64,000 nucleotides of DNA from Mycobacteroides sp. CBMA 271 (GTDB lineage: Bacteria; Actinomycetota; Actinomycetes; Mycobacteriales; Mycobacteriaceae), in the NCBI RefSeq assembly GCF_009729205.1, contig NZ_VTHB01000008.1:62001-126000 (forward strand), written 5' to 3'. Both the position numbers and the translations under genes were made by a program. The notes beneath the pieces are model-generated. The model did not search any database. It saw nothing but the letters and a program-made list of their open reading frames with translations, and was not told the DNA's origin. Of this stretch, positions 46,344 to 54,511 are shown piece after piece; within the stretch, counting starts at the first letter, position 1, and every line of letters starts with the position of its first letter.

Positions 46344-47068
46344 TCCGTCTCTCCCAGTATGGATGAGGCCAAGATTAGGTCGAAGGCGGTCGTGATTTTG
46401 AACGCCATCCGGTCTCCTTCCACCACGTGGACCGACTCTCCGAGCTGCTCGACGAGCGCCGCATCGTCCGTGGCAACGTCACCCGCGGCGGCATAAGCCC
46501 GCCTGAGGACGTCGGCGGCGAATCCCTGCGGGGTTTGTACCGCACGCAGGACTGCTCGGTCCGGCGTCTCCTTCACATTCCCGTCGGCATCGATCTCTTT
46601 GATGGTGTCCGCCACCGGGAGAGCGGGGACGACCGCCGTGCGCCCACCGTGCAGTTCTGCCACGATGCGGGCGATCATGTCTGGAGGGGTCAACGGACGC
46701 GCGGCGTCGTGCACCAGAATCCAATCCGCCGCATCCACAGCGGCGAGGCCGGCCCGCACAGAGTCGGTACGTTCGGAGCCTCCGGGCACAACGGAGGCCA
46801 CTGCCCCAACCAAGGACACCGCCTGGTCCACGCAGTCGGCGCCGACGACAACAACCACGTCGTCGACCACCTGTGACGCGCGCAAACCCGCCACGCAATG
46901 CTCGAGGAGCGTGCGCCCCGCCAGCGTGACGAAGGCTTTTGGAAAATCTGCACCCAGCCGCACACCGAGACCGGCGGCCGGAACTATCGCTGCCGTCCTA
47001 CGAGGCAGCTGCCAGCACCTCGTCGAGAAGCATGTCGGCCCTGTCAGCGTTGGTGTTCTCAGCAAGCG
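46340..47068 (-). CDS. ispD: 2-C-methyl-D-erythritol 4-phosphate cytidylyltransferase
   Basis: MEP-pathway enzyme joining MEP and CTP to CDP-ME. The nucleotide-binding start [43 protein letters not shown] and [10 protein letters not shown] are diagnostic. The start is uncertain: conserved sequence begins right where carD ends, and no ATG lies close. GTG 47068 (242 aa) would overlap carD by 71 bases; TTG 47056 is another option. Translation is probably coupled to carD. ispF follows with an ATGA overlap. Confidence 0.9.
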   Translation of the reverse strand, partial: RLLRTPTLTGPTCFSTRCWQLPRRTAAIVPAAGLGVRLGADFPKAFVTLAGRTLLEHCVAGLRASQVVDDVVVVVGADCVDQAVSLVGAVASVVPGGSERTDSVRAGLAAVDAADWILVHDAARPLTPPDMIARIVAELHGGRTAVVPALPVADTIKEIDADGNVKETPDRAVLRAVQTPQGFAADVLRRAYAAAGDVATDDAALVEQLGESVHVVEGDRMAFKITTAFDLILASSILGETE

Positions 47069-47486
47069 CGAGCTCACCAACCAGGATCTGGCGAGCCTTG
47101 GCCAGCATGCGCTTCTCGCCCGCGGACAGACCGCGCTCCTGCTCGCGACGCCACAGGTCACGCACAACCTCGGCGACCTTCTTCACGTCGCCGGAAGCCA
47201 GCTTCTCCTGATTGGCCTTGAATCGACGGGACCAGTTGGTCGGCTCTTCGGTGTGCGGTGCACGCAGCACCTGGAACACCGTGTCCAGACCTTCGCGTCC
47301 CACGACGTCACGGACGCCGACGTATTCGGCGTTGTCTGCGGGCACGCGCACCGTCAGATCGCCCTGGGAAACCTTGAGGACGAGATACTCTTTTTGCTCG
47401 CCTTTAATCGTTCGGGTCTCGATTGCTTCGATCAGTGCTGCACCGTGATGTGGATAGACAACGGTGTCTCCGACCTTAAATATCAT
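46998..47486 (-). CDS. carD: RNA polymerase-binding transcription factor CarD
   Basis: 162-aa CarD. It binds the RNA polymerase beta subunit and stabilises open complexes at rRNA and many other promoters. The RID-like N-terminal Tudor domain is [25 protein letters not shown] through [14 protein letters not shown]; the C-terminal helical DNA-binding domain contains [35 protein letters not shown] and AREILVG-like text. Length and sequence match Rv3583c. GAAAGGGG precedes the ATG. It heads the ispD-ispF-cysS-rlmB operon. Confidence 0.96.
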   Translation of the reverse strand: MIFKVGDTVVYPHHGAALIEAIETRTIKGEQKEYLVLKVSQGDLTVRVPADNAEYVGVRDVVGREGLDTVFQVLRAPHTEEPTNWSRRFKANQEKLASGDVKKVAEVVRDLWRREQERGLSAGEKRMLAKARQILVGELALAENTNADRADMLLDEVLAAAS

Positions 47487-47915
47487 CTTGTTTCGTGCCC
47501 CTTTCGATACCCAATTCTAACACGTGGTAACTCGGCGTGCCCACCAACAGCGCAGGTCAGGGGCACTGCACGTGAACCACCGGGGTTGACAGGGTGACGT
47601 TTTCGTGCTTCCAGCACCCTTTTTGGACCGTGGCGAGATCTCTCCATCGGATCCATAAACCGGCCCCCACAAGCGGTAATCCAGGTCACATCGACTCCCC
47701 GGTGGCGGACTGGGCCACCGAATTCGCCTGCCTTCGCACACGCTGGGGGTACGCCCGCTTCGGGGGCGTCATCCCACTGCCCCGGTGTTTTCGTCCGCGC
47801 GGGGCACCTACTACTGTCTATAGGAGATATCGGCCGCAGGTGGATTTCGGATGGTGTTGGAGCTTCTTCGCCCAAGAGGCTCATCGTCGTCCGGAGCCGC
47901 TTTCGAATCAGGGAG
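47487..47915. other. Divergent intergenic region between carD and lpqE
   Basis: 429 bases with no convincing gene. It must hold the carD promoter on the minus strand (TTAGAATT about 25 bases before the carD ribosome-binding site is a candidate -10) and the lpqE promoter. A TTGACA at 47586 lacks a good partner. A decayed junction repeat lies at 47863-47885. Confidence 0.6.
47863..47885 (-). repeat. Decayed junction repeat copy 8 upstream of lpqE
   Basis: On the minus strand this reads GATGAGCCTCTTGGGCGAAG, two mismatches to the 20-base core. It ends 30 bases before the lpqE ATG and is antisense to lpqE, the same relation to the start as copies 3, 5 and 7 but outside the coding region. Confidence 0.6.
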
Positions 47916-48608
47916 ATGCCTGTGTTTCGCACTCGGTCCACGCTCAGCACCGCTCGCGTAGCGACGCTTCTCGGTGCCACGGTCCTCGCGACCGCTCTCG
48001 CCGGTTGCGGCGCCGGACAGATATCGCAGACCGCGAACCAGTCTTCGGCGATCAATGGCGGCAGCGCCAACCTCGGCAAGCTGGCCCTGCGCAATGTCCA
48101 CCTGGTCGGCAGCCCGGATCCGGTTAAGCAGCGCGCCGGCCAGAAGGTCGAGTTGGTTCTGGTCATCGCGAATGAATCCGTGGAGATCAACGACAAGCTG
48201 ACCTCCGTCACCTCCCCGGACGACATCGGCACCGTGACACTCAGCGGCGACAGCGACATCCCGGCCACCGGTCGCCTGTTCGTCGGAGCCGCTGAGGGCC
48301 AGGAGCCCACCCACGAGGTCAAGATCGAGGCCCCCACCGAGCCGGCGACGCCCGCGACTCCCCCGGCGACGGAAACCCCAGCCCAGGCACCGGAACCCAA
48401 GCCGCAGGCCGCATCCGACCCACTGATCAAGCACAGCAAGGCACAACTGCAGCTCAAGAAGGACCTGGCCGACGGCCTGACCTACCGGTTCACTTTCAAG
48501 TTCGAGAAGGCCGGAGAGGTCACCGTGACGGTGCCGATCGACGCCGGTCCGAGCGAACCCCGCCAACACACCGAAAACGGTGGCGGCCATGAGGGCGGCG
48601 GACACTAA
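47916..48608 (+). CDS. lpqE: Lipoprotein LpqE
   Basis: 230-aa lipoprotein (228 if GTG 47922, which has a better-spaced GGGAG, is used). The signal peptide ends in lipobox LAGC (TALAGCGAGQISQTANQ), identical in this stretch to recalled M. tuberculosis LpqE. Two beta-rich halves (VELVLVIANESVEINDKL and YRFTFKFEKAGEVTVTVPI) flank a proline- and threonine-rich linker of about 35 residues that the 182-aa M. tuberculosis protein lacks. The tail HTENGGGHEGGGH could bind metal. Function is unknown. Confidence 0.85.
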   Translation: MPVFRTRSTLSTARVATLLGATVLATALAGCGAGQISQTANQSSAINGGSANLGKLALRNVHLVGSPDPVKQRAGQKVELVLVIANESVEINDKLTSVTSPDDIGTVTLSGDSDIPATGRLFVGAAEGQEPTHEVKIEAPTEPATPATPPATETPAQAPEPKPQAASDPLIKHSKAQLQLKKDLADGLTYRFTFKFEKAGEVTVTVPIDAGPSEPRQHTENGGGHEGGGH

Positions 48609-48684
48609 CACAATTACGTAGCGAGGGCCCGGGACGGCGATCTGCCGACCCGGGCCTTTGCATTCCACGTGCTAGCTTGCGGCC

Positions 48685-49149
48685 ATGAAATGGCTGTTCA
48701 CCAGCGCGTCGGCGGTCGCTGTGTTTGTGCTGATCGGCGCGGCGCTCACCGCGCCCAGCGCGCACGCGGCAACCCACACGGTGACTTACAGGGTGTGGGC
48801 GGAGTACGGCCCGCTCGTCGCGGCAACCATCGGCTACAACGAGGCCGACGGCTCTCGCCACGGCGCGGTGAATCCGCAGCTGCCCTGGGGCAAGGACATC
48901 ACGTGGACCGATAACACCAAGCACCCCGTCATCAACGTCACCGGCTACAACACCGGCGATGGCCCCCGCATCTACTGCCAGATTCTGGTCGACGGCCAGG
49001 TGGTCGACGAGGACGACCGCGTGGAGCTCGCCACCTGCAGCTACGCCACCGACGGCCTGCCGCGCGAACACTGCCAACGCGGTAACTCCGGTTCCATCGT
49101 CGGCATATTGACAGAGGTGGACGGCGACCCCTGCACCCGTCCACGCTGA
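48685..49149 (+). CDS. Secreted MmpS-like domain protein
   Basis: 154-aa exported protein. The signal peptide MKWLFTSASAVAVFVLIGAALTAPSAHAA precedes a beta-sandwich like the periplasmic domain of MmpS proteins: VTYRVWAEYGP, ATIGYNEADG, LPWGKDITW, VINVTGYNTGDGPRIYCQILVDGQVVDEDD with a later cysteine. MmpS proteins normally have an N-terminal membrane anchor and pair with MmpL transporters; this one is probably cleaved and free, and no mmpL is near. A homologue follows. Confidence 0.72.
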   Translation: MKWLFTSASAVAVFVLIGAALTAPSAHAATHTVTYRVWAEYGPLVAATIGYNEADGSRHGAVNPQLPWGKDITWTDNTKHPVINVTGYNTGDGPRIYCQILVDGQVVDEDDRVELATCSYATDGLPREHCQRGNSGSIVGILTEVDGDPCTRPR

Positions 49150-49231
49150 TCTGGGCGGGCCTGACGATTCGGGCCATTTGCCCACCGTCTCCGTGATAAC
49201 TTCCGCGCAAAGCCTGAACCGGGAGGTCACC

Positions 49232-49597
49232 GTGAAGAAAGCGCTGGCGGCGGTAGCAGCAGCGGTTGCTGTTGGTGGTCTGGTGCTGCCCGGGACCGCG
49301 CAGGCCGCTCCTCCCAAGGTGACGTACCTGGTGTGGGCGTCCGGCAAGACACCCGAGGCCGGCACCATCAGCTACGGCGATTACGCCGGAACACCCCAGG
49401 CCGTCAGAGACGTCAAGTTGCCATGGTCGGTAACGGTGGCCTGGCCGTACAAGGACACCGCGAAGCAGGTGACGGCCATCTGGGGCTCGGGCCACATCTA
49501 CTGCCGGATTCTGGTGGATGGGCAGACGGTGCTGTCCAACGACGGGGAGAAGACCGTGAACTGTCAGGACCGCATCGTCCCGCTACCCCCTGACTAA
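49232..49597 (+). CDS. Secreted MmpS-like domain protein, second copy
   Basis: 121-aa exported protein, paralog of the preceding gene. GTG 49232 has GGGAGG six bases upstream; the longer frame is non-coding. The signal peptide is VKKALAAVAAAVAVGGLVLPGTAQAA. The mature domain follows the MmpS pattern closely: KVTYLVWASGK, ISYGDYAGTPQ, VKLPWSVTVAW, AIWGSGHIYCRILVDGQTVLS and VNCQD, where the two cysteines match the MmpS disulfide. It converges on the desaturase gene. Confidence 0.75.
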   Translation: MKKALAAVAAAVAVGGLVLPGTAQAAPPKVTYLVWASGKTPEAGTISYGDYAGTPQAVRDVKLPWSVTVAWPYKDTAKQVTAIWGSGHIYCRILVDGQTVLSNDGEKTVNCQDRIVPLPPD

Positions 49598-49608
49598 GCG
49601 CGCCAGGC

Positions 49609-50829
49609 TCAGACCGCAGCCTGGAACTGACGCCGCACCACCCGCACCGGGAACGTGATGATGTCTGCGACCGTTGCAATCGGCGACTTCTTGAAAAAGT
49701 TGTCAGGGAACGAAAGCTTGAAAACCTTTTTGTAGACGCTTCCCAGCTGTTTCGCCATCGAAGCCTCGTGGTAGGCGATGCCGTACTTCTCGCATATCGC
49801 GCGGACCTCGACTGCAATCTCCGCATAGCGGTACGCGGGGAGGTCGGGGAACAGGTGGTGCTCGATCTGATAGCTCAGGTTGCCCGACAGAATGTCGATA
49901 CCCTTCCAACCGGTGAAGTTGGCCGAGCCGAGGATCTGGCGGTAGTACCAGCCGCCGTGGCTCTCGTCCTCGGTCTCTTCGATCGAGAAGGTCTGGACTT
50001 CTTCAGGGAAGTGACCGCACCAGATCACCGACGATGCCCACAGGTTGCGGACCAGGTTGGCGACGACGTTTCCAGCGAACGTGAACGGTGCGCCCGGACC
50101 CGACAGCAGGGGGAAGATGACGTAGTCCTTGAGCGCCTGCTTGCCGGCCTTCGCGCGGAACCGGGCAAGACCCGCCCGCATCTCAGACCATGACTTCTCG
50201 CCCCGGACGAACTTCTCCGTTTCAAGCTCCTGCAGGGCGGTGCCCCATTGGAAGAAGATCTGCAGGGTGGCGCAGAAGACCGGGTTGAGCAGCCAGATCG
50301 GGTGCCACGGCTGCTCCTCGGTCATGCGCATGACGCCGTAACCCTCCGCATCGTGGTCTTTGCCGACGATGTTGGTGAAGGTGTGGTGCATGTAGTTGTG
50401 CGTGTATAGCCAACTGTCAGCGGCGATGGTGGTGTCCCAGTCGAAGTTTTTCGACGTGAGGGCCGGATCCTGCATCCAGTCGTACTGGCCGTGCATGACG
50501 TTGTGCCCGATCTCCATGTTGTCGATGATCTTGGAGAGAGAAAGCGCAACGACTCCTCCCAGCCAGGCCGGCGGGAACCAACCAGCCCACAGCAGTGCGC
50601 GGCCGGCAAGTTCGAGCTTCTTCTGCTTGTTCACAATGCCGCGGATGTATTCGGAATCCTTCTCACCGAGGTCGGCGACGATACGCGCACGCAGGTCGTC
50701 CATTTCCTCGCCGAACTCTTCGATCTGCTCGGAAGACAGCTTCTTGAGGTCGTTCGGCCTGGCCGGCGGTGCGTAGACAGTCGGCTTCTTCTGGTTCTTC
50801 TGCTTGATAGCGGGTGCGAAAGTAGTCAT
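49609..50829 (-). CDS. desA3: Membrane fatty-acid desaturase (DesA3 type)
   Basis: 406-aa integral membrane desaturase of the stearoyl-CoA delta-9 type. The three histidine boxes that bind the diiron centre are GHNVMHGQYD, THNYMHHTF and QIEHHLFPDLP. Hydrophobic helices flank the first two boxes. The start is ATG 50829 behind GAAGGAG; the frame to 51000 overlaps non-coding sequence and the reductase. The reductase gene follows upstream by 46 bases, the pairing known for Rv3229c-Rv3230c. In M. tuberculosis that pair is elsewhere in the chromosome. Confidence 0.9.
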   Translation of the reverse strand: MTTFAPAIKQKNQKKPTVYAPPARPNDLKKLSSEQIEEFGEEMDDLRARIVADLGEKDSEYIRGIVNKQKKLELAGRALLWAGWFPPAWLGGVVALSLSKIIDNMEIGHNVMHGQYDWMQDPALTSKNFDWDTTIAADSWLYTHNYMHHTFTNIVGKDHDAEGYGVMRMTEEQPWHPIWLLNPVFCATLQIFFQWGTALQELETEKFVRGEKSWSEMRAGLARFRAKAGKQALKDYVIFPLLSGPGAPFTFAGNVVANLVRNLWASSVIWCGHFPEEVQTFSIEETEDESHGGWYYRQILGSANFTGWKGIDILSGNLSYQIEHHLFPDLPAYRYAEIAVEVRAICEKYGIAYHEASMAKQLGSVYKKVFKLSFPDNFFKKSPIATVADIITFPVRVVRRQFQAAV

Positions 50830-50875
50830 CTTCGGGTCTCCTTCAGGGCAGTGGTGGAGGCTGGCTCGGCGTAGA

Positions 50876-51991
50876 TCAGAGGGCGATGACGACATCGCCG
50901 ACGGGCTTGTTAATGCAGAGCTTGACGTTGGTGTCACCGTCGCTGCAGAGGTCGCCGTTGAGTACGTTCTGGGTCGTTCCGCTGTCCTTCTTGCGAACAC
51001 ACGTGAAGCAGATACCGATGCGGCAGCCGTACTCCGGGGTCAGGCCCGCGGCCTCGGCCTGCTCGAGGATCGTCTGGCCGTTATTGGCGACCGCCGTGTT
51101 CGACTCGGAGAAGGTGAGGTCGCCTTCGGCATCGTCGGTGCTGACGGTGCGAATCGGCGCGGCGAACTGCTCGAGGTGGAGCTTGTCCGAGAGACCCTCG
51201 GCATCGAAGATCTCACGGACCGCGTTCATGAGCGGCATCGGGCCGCACAGGTATGTCTCGGCTTCCGCATAGTGGCGGTCGGCGGCGACCAGGTGCTCCT
51301 TGCTGAAGTAGCCCTCGAGGTCTCCGTCGGACGCTTCGGTATATGCGCGGATGATCCTGACGCCTTCGTACTTGGCCTTGATCTCATCAATTTCAGCCTG
51401 GTAGATCACGTCGTCCTTGGTGAACGCGTAGTGCAGGAAGGTGATCTTTCCGATGTACGCCTTATCGGTGAGGGTGCGCAGCATCGACATCACCGGCGTG
51501 ATTCCCGAACCACCGCTGATGAGCAGGATGCTTCGCGGATGCGGTAGCGGCAGGTAGAACTCGCCTTGCGCGGCCGAGATCTGTACGACCAAGCCGGGCT
51601 TGGCGTTGGCCAGCAGCCAGGGCGAAACAAGGCCGTTCGGGTCTACTTTGACGGTGAGTTCGATCTGGCCGTCACGGCGGAACTGCGAGTTCGCCGGCGA
51701 GTAGCAACGGGTGCGACGGATGCCGTCGATCTCAACGGAGAGCTTGACGAACTGTCCGGCCCGGAAGCCCTTCCAGTTGGCATTGGGGCGCAAAGTCAGG
51801 GTGACGCTGTCCTTGGTCTTCCGGACGGCGTCGGTCACATCGGCGCGGGTCTCAGTCGTGGACCACAACGGGTCGATCATTTCGAAGTAGCGGTCAACAC
51901 CGTGCGGAGTTGTAGCCGCCTTGACGAACGACGAGGTCAGTACGCGACGTGCAAGCCGAGAAGAGGTCAAGGCCTGAACATTGAGAGACAT
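50876..51991 (-). CDS. Desaturase electron-transfer reductase (Rv3230c type)
   Basis: 371-aa flavoprotein that passes NADPH electrons to the desaturase. FAD binding is at RTRCYSPANSQ, the nucleotide-binding strand ILLISGGSGITPVMSMLR, then LCGPMPLMNAV, and a C-terminal plant-type 2Fe-2S domain (GCRIGICFTCVRKKDSG with a later LCIN cysteine). ATG 51991 follows GGAG seven bases away. It is the first gene of the operon with desA3. A 15-base direct repeat occurs in its upstream region. Confidence 0.9.
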   Translation of the reverse strand: MSLNVQALTSSRLARRVLTSSFVKAATTPHGVDRYFEMIDPLWSTTETRADVTDAVRKTKDSVTLTLRPNANWKGFRAGQFVKLSVEIDGIRRTRCYSPANSQFRRDGQIELTVKVDPNGLVSPWLLANAKPGLVVQISAAQGEFYLPLPHPRSILLISGGSGITPVMSMLRTLTDKAYIGKITFLHYAFTKDDVIYQAEIDEIKAKYEGVRIIRAYTEASDGDLEGYFSKEHLVAADRHYAEAETYLCGPMPLMNAVREIFDAEGLSDKLHLEQFAAPIRTVSTDDAEGDLTFSESNTAVANNGQTILEQAEAAGLTPEYGCRIGICFTCVRKKDSGTTQNVLNGDLCSDGDTNVKLCINKPVGDVVIAL

Positions 51992-52006
51992 ACTCGACTC
52001 CATTTC

Positions 52007-52021
52007 GGTTAACAGTTGTAC
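52007..52021. promoter_or_regulatory. Direct repeat copy A upstream of the desaturase operon
   Basis: GGTTAACAGTTGTAC, 16 bases before the reductase start. Copy B at 52186-52200 matches at 14 of 15 positions in the same orientation. Such repeats could be operator sites of a regulator of the desaturase operon; no known motif fits. Between them (52022-52185) no gene is seen. Confidence 0.45.
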
Positions 52022-52185
52022 ACCGACGACAGTACGACAGGACGCCTTGCACCACAAGCGATACTGCCGTGACGCGCGCAACATTGCGATTCAGCTGCAG
52101 TTCAAAAGCGCCTGTTCACAGTGTTTTCACTACAGATGCCGGACGATGCGCCTACGCGACCGATTCACACGATGTCCTTAGAAAG

Positions 52186-52200
52186 GGTTCACAGTTGTAC
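52186..52200. promoter_or_regulatory. Direct repeat copy B in the desaturase-radA gap
   Basis: GGTTCACAGTTGTAC, one mismatch to copy A, 179 bases away. A weaker partial match (GTTCACAGTG) lies at about 52114. It is 88 bases upstream of radA, so a role for radA cannot be excluded. Confidence 0.4.
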
Positions 52201-52287
52201 GTGTATCACGGCGACAGCACGAACCTATGGCCCGTTCCTGGGGGAACCCTGGGCGTGACTGTCACACCCAGGGGCTAACGTCGCGGT

Positions 52288-53730
52288 GTGGCCAAACCCC
52301 GCGCGCAGTACCGCTGTTCGGAATGCCAGCACACCACCGCCAAATGGGTGGGCCGCTGCCCCGATTGCGGCACCTGGGGCAGCGTCGGCGAGACCGCCGT
52401 GTTGTCTTCGATCGGCGGGCTCGGGGCCGTCCGAGCGGTGGCCCCGGCCACTGCGGCCGTACCCATCACCAGCATCGCCACCGACACCACCCGGCACCAT
52501 CCCACCGGCGTCTCCGAGCTCGACAGAGTCCTCGGTGGTGGAGTCATCACCGGCTCGGTGAACCTGCTGGCCGGCGAGCCGGGGGTCGGGAAGTCGACGC
52601 TCCTACTGAAGGTTGTCCATCAGTGGGCGGTCTCGGGCGGACGAGCCCTCTACATAAGCGGCGAGGAGTCCGCGGCACAGGTGCGGTTGCGGGCCGAGCG
52701 CACCGGCTGCGTTCACGACGAGGTCTATCTGGCGTCCGAATCCGATCTACACAGCGTGCTCGGTCACATCGCAGTCGTCAAACCCACACTGGTGGTTATC
52801 GATTCGGTGCAAACCATGTCAACAACCGATGCCGACGGGGTGACCGGCGGCGTCACGCAGGTGCGTGCGGTAACGACGGCGCTGACCATGGCGGCCAAGT
52901 CATCCGGGGTCGCGATGGTGTTGGTCGGTCACGTCACCAAGGATGGTGCGATCGCGGGACCACGCTCGCTGGAACATCTGGTCGACGTGGTGCTGCATTT
53001 CGAAGGCGATAAGCACACGGCGTTGCGTATGGTGCGCGGGATCAAGAACCGCTTCGGCGCGGCCGACGAGGTCGGATGTTTCCAGTTGCGCGACAAAGGA
53101 ATCGAGTGCGTCACGGACCCGTCCGGATTGTTCCTGGAGCATCGCGAGAATGCCGCGGCGGGGACTGCGGTGACGGTCACCCTCGACGGCAAGCGCCCGT
53201 TACTCGGCGAGGTGCAATCCCTCGTCACGACGTCAACCAACCCGTCGCCGCGACGCGCAGTCAGCGGACTCGACCATGCACGCTCGGCAATGGTTACCGC
53301 AGTCCTGGAGCGGCACGGACGGATTCCGTTGGGCAACAACGATATCTACATGGCAACGGTGGGCGGTATGCGAATGACCGACCCGTCCGCGGACTTGGCC
53401 ATCCTGATGGCGGTGGCCTCGGCCTATACCGACATCGCCCTGCCCTCCAACATGGTGTTCATCGGCGAGGTGGGGCTGGCGGGCGATATCCGGCGCACCG
53501 CCGCGGTCGGCAGAAGAATCGCCGAGGCCGCACGGCTGGGGTACACACATGCGGTGATCCCCCCCGAGGGCGACGATCTACACCCTGCCGGGATGCACCT
53601 GCTGCGCTGCCCGACGGTGGGCAGGGCCCTCGAAGTGTTGTCCGAGGCGCGCAAGATCGAACCGGAGAAGCGGCCGGGTCTGCGTCTGGCGAGGACCCCT
53701 GCGCAGGATCTCGACGAGTTCGGGGACTGA
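52288..53730 (+). CDS. radA: DNA repair protein RadA
   Basis: 480-aa RecA-like helicase helping branch migration in recombinational repair. In order: N-terminal zinc finger ([21 protein letters not shown]), Walker A ([11 protein letters not shown]), Walker B-like strand ([10 protein letters not shown]), the RadA KNRFG motif ([14 protein letters not shown]) and a C-terminal Lon-like domain ([27 protein letters not shown]). Length fits Rv3585. The GTG start is used. Confidence 0.95.
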   Translation: MAKPRAQYRCSECQHTTAKWVGRCPDCGTWGSVGETAVLSSIGGLGAVRAVAPATAAVPITSIATDTTRHHPTGVSELDRVLGGGVITGSVNLLAGEPGVGKSTLLLKVVHQWAVSGGRALYISGEESAAQVRLRAERTGCVHDEVYLASESDLHSVLGHIAVVKPTLVVIDSVQTMSTTDADGVTGGVTQVRAVTTALTMAAKSSGVAMVLVGHVTKDGAIAGPRSLEHLVDVVLHFEGDKHTALRMVRGIKNRFGAADEVGCFQLRDKGIECVTDPSGLFLEHRENAAAGTAVTVTLDGKRPLLGEVQSLVTTSTNPSPRRAVSGLDHARSAMVTAVLERHGRIPLGNNDIYMATVGGMRMTDPSADLAILMAVASAYTDIALPSNMVFIGEVGLAGDIRRTAAVGRRIAEAARLGYTHAVIPPEGDDLHPAGMHLLRCPTVGRALEVLSEARKIEPEKRPGLRLARTPAQDLDEFGD

Positions 53731-54474
53731 CTACCGCCAGGGAACGCTGACGTCTTCCCCGCTCCAGCGAGCCGGAGGGATCATCGGCTCGCCGGACATC
53801 CCGGATGCCTCCACATGCCGCAGCGCGGCATCCAGGTGTTGACTCATCCTGCGCTCGGCCAGCCTGCGATCGCCGGCGGCGATCGCCTTGGCCATCTCGC
53901 GATGCGACCGCGCGGCCTCCTCACGTTCGAACTGACTGATGCGCTGCTCGGCTGCCGCCCAGCGGACCGCCTGCTCGATTGCCGCGAGAACCGTTGTCAG
54001 AATGGCGTTTCCACTCGCCCGCACCACCAGCTCATGGAACTCGTGATACCCCGTACCGTCCGGCGCGATACCTTGTTGTGCCGCCGCAAGGATGGCTGCA
54101 CGCTCGTCCGCTGAGGCGGATTCGGCCACATGCCCGGTGGCCGACGGTTCCAGCATCTTGCGGAACGCCAGCAGGTCCCCCCACGTGGCCCCCGTGAGCG
54201 TGAGCAGCTGAACCAGAGAACGCGCCACCTGCTCGGGCTCCGGATGACAAATACGAACCCCGGTACGCCCCTGCCTGGTCTCGGTGAGCCCCTCGGCCTC
54301 CAGCAGCCGCAGCGCCACCCGAACGGTCTCGCGACTGACGCCAAGCTGGTTGATCAGCTCGGCCTCGGGGGGTAACGAATCACCGGGCACGAGATCACCG
54401 CTGAGGATCCGGCGCCGCAGCATTCCCGCGATCACATCGGGCGCCTTCGCCGCCATCGGCCTGGTCACGGGCAC
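53731..54474 (-). CDS. GntR/FadR-family transcriptional regulator
   Basis: 247-aa regulator with a winged helix (AGMLRRRILSGDLVPGDSLPPEAELINQLGVSRETVRVALRLLEAEGLTETRQGRTGVRI) and a helical FCD ligand domain with likely metal ligands (LLAFRKMLEP, EFHELVVRASGN, HREMAKAIAAGDRRLAERRMSQHLDAAL). It is divergent from the carotenoid-oxygenase operon across a perfect 16-bp palindrome and so probably controls that operon and itself. Its stop abuts radA. The ligand is unknown. Confidence 0.88.
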   Translation of the reverse strand: MPVTRPMAAKAPDVIAGMLRRRILSGDLVPGDSLPPEAELINQLGVSRETVRVALRLLEAEGLTETRQGRTGVRICHPEPEQVARSLVQLLTLTGATWGDLLAFRKMLEPSATGHVAESASADERAAILAAAQQGIAPDGTGYHEFHELVVRASGNAILTTVLAAIEQAVRWAAAEQRISQFEREEAARSHREMAKAIAAGDRRLAERRMSQHLDAALRHVEASGMSGEPMIPPARWSGEDVSVPWR

Positions 54475-54491
54475 TAGTCTAACGCCCGCTC

Positions 54492-54507
54492 ACTTAGTAT
54501 ACTAAGT
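54492..54507. promoter_or_regulatory. Palindromic operator for the FadR-type regulator
   Basis: ACTTAGTATACTAAGT is a perfect 16-bp palindrome, four bases before the oxygenase ATG and 17 bases from the regulator start. GntR/FadR regulators bind short AT-rich palindromes of this kind, so it is the likely operator for both directions. Confidence 0.8.
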
Positions 54508-54511
54508 AGCC

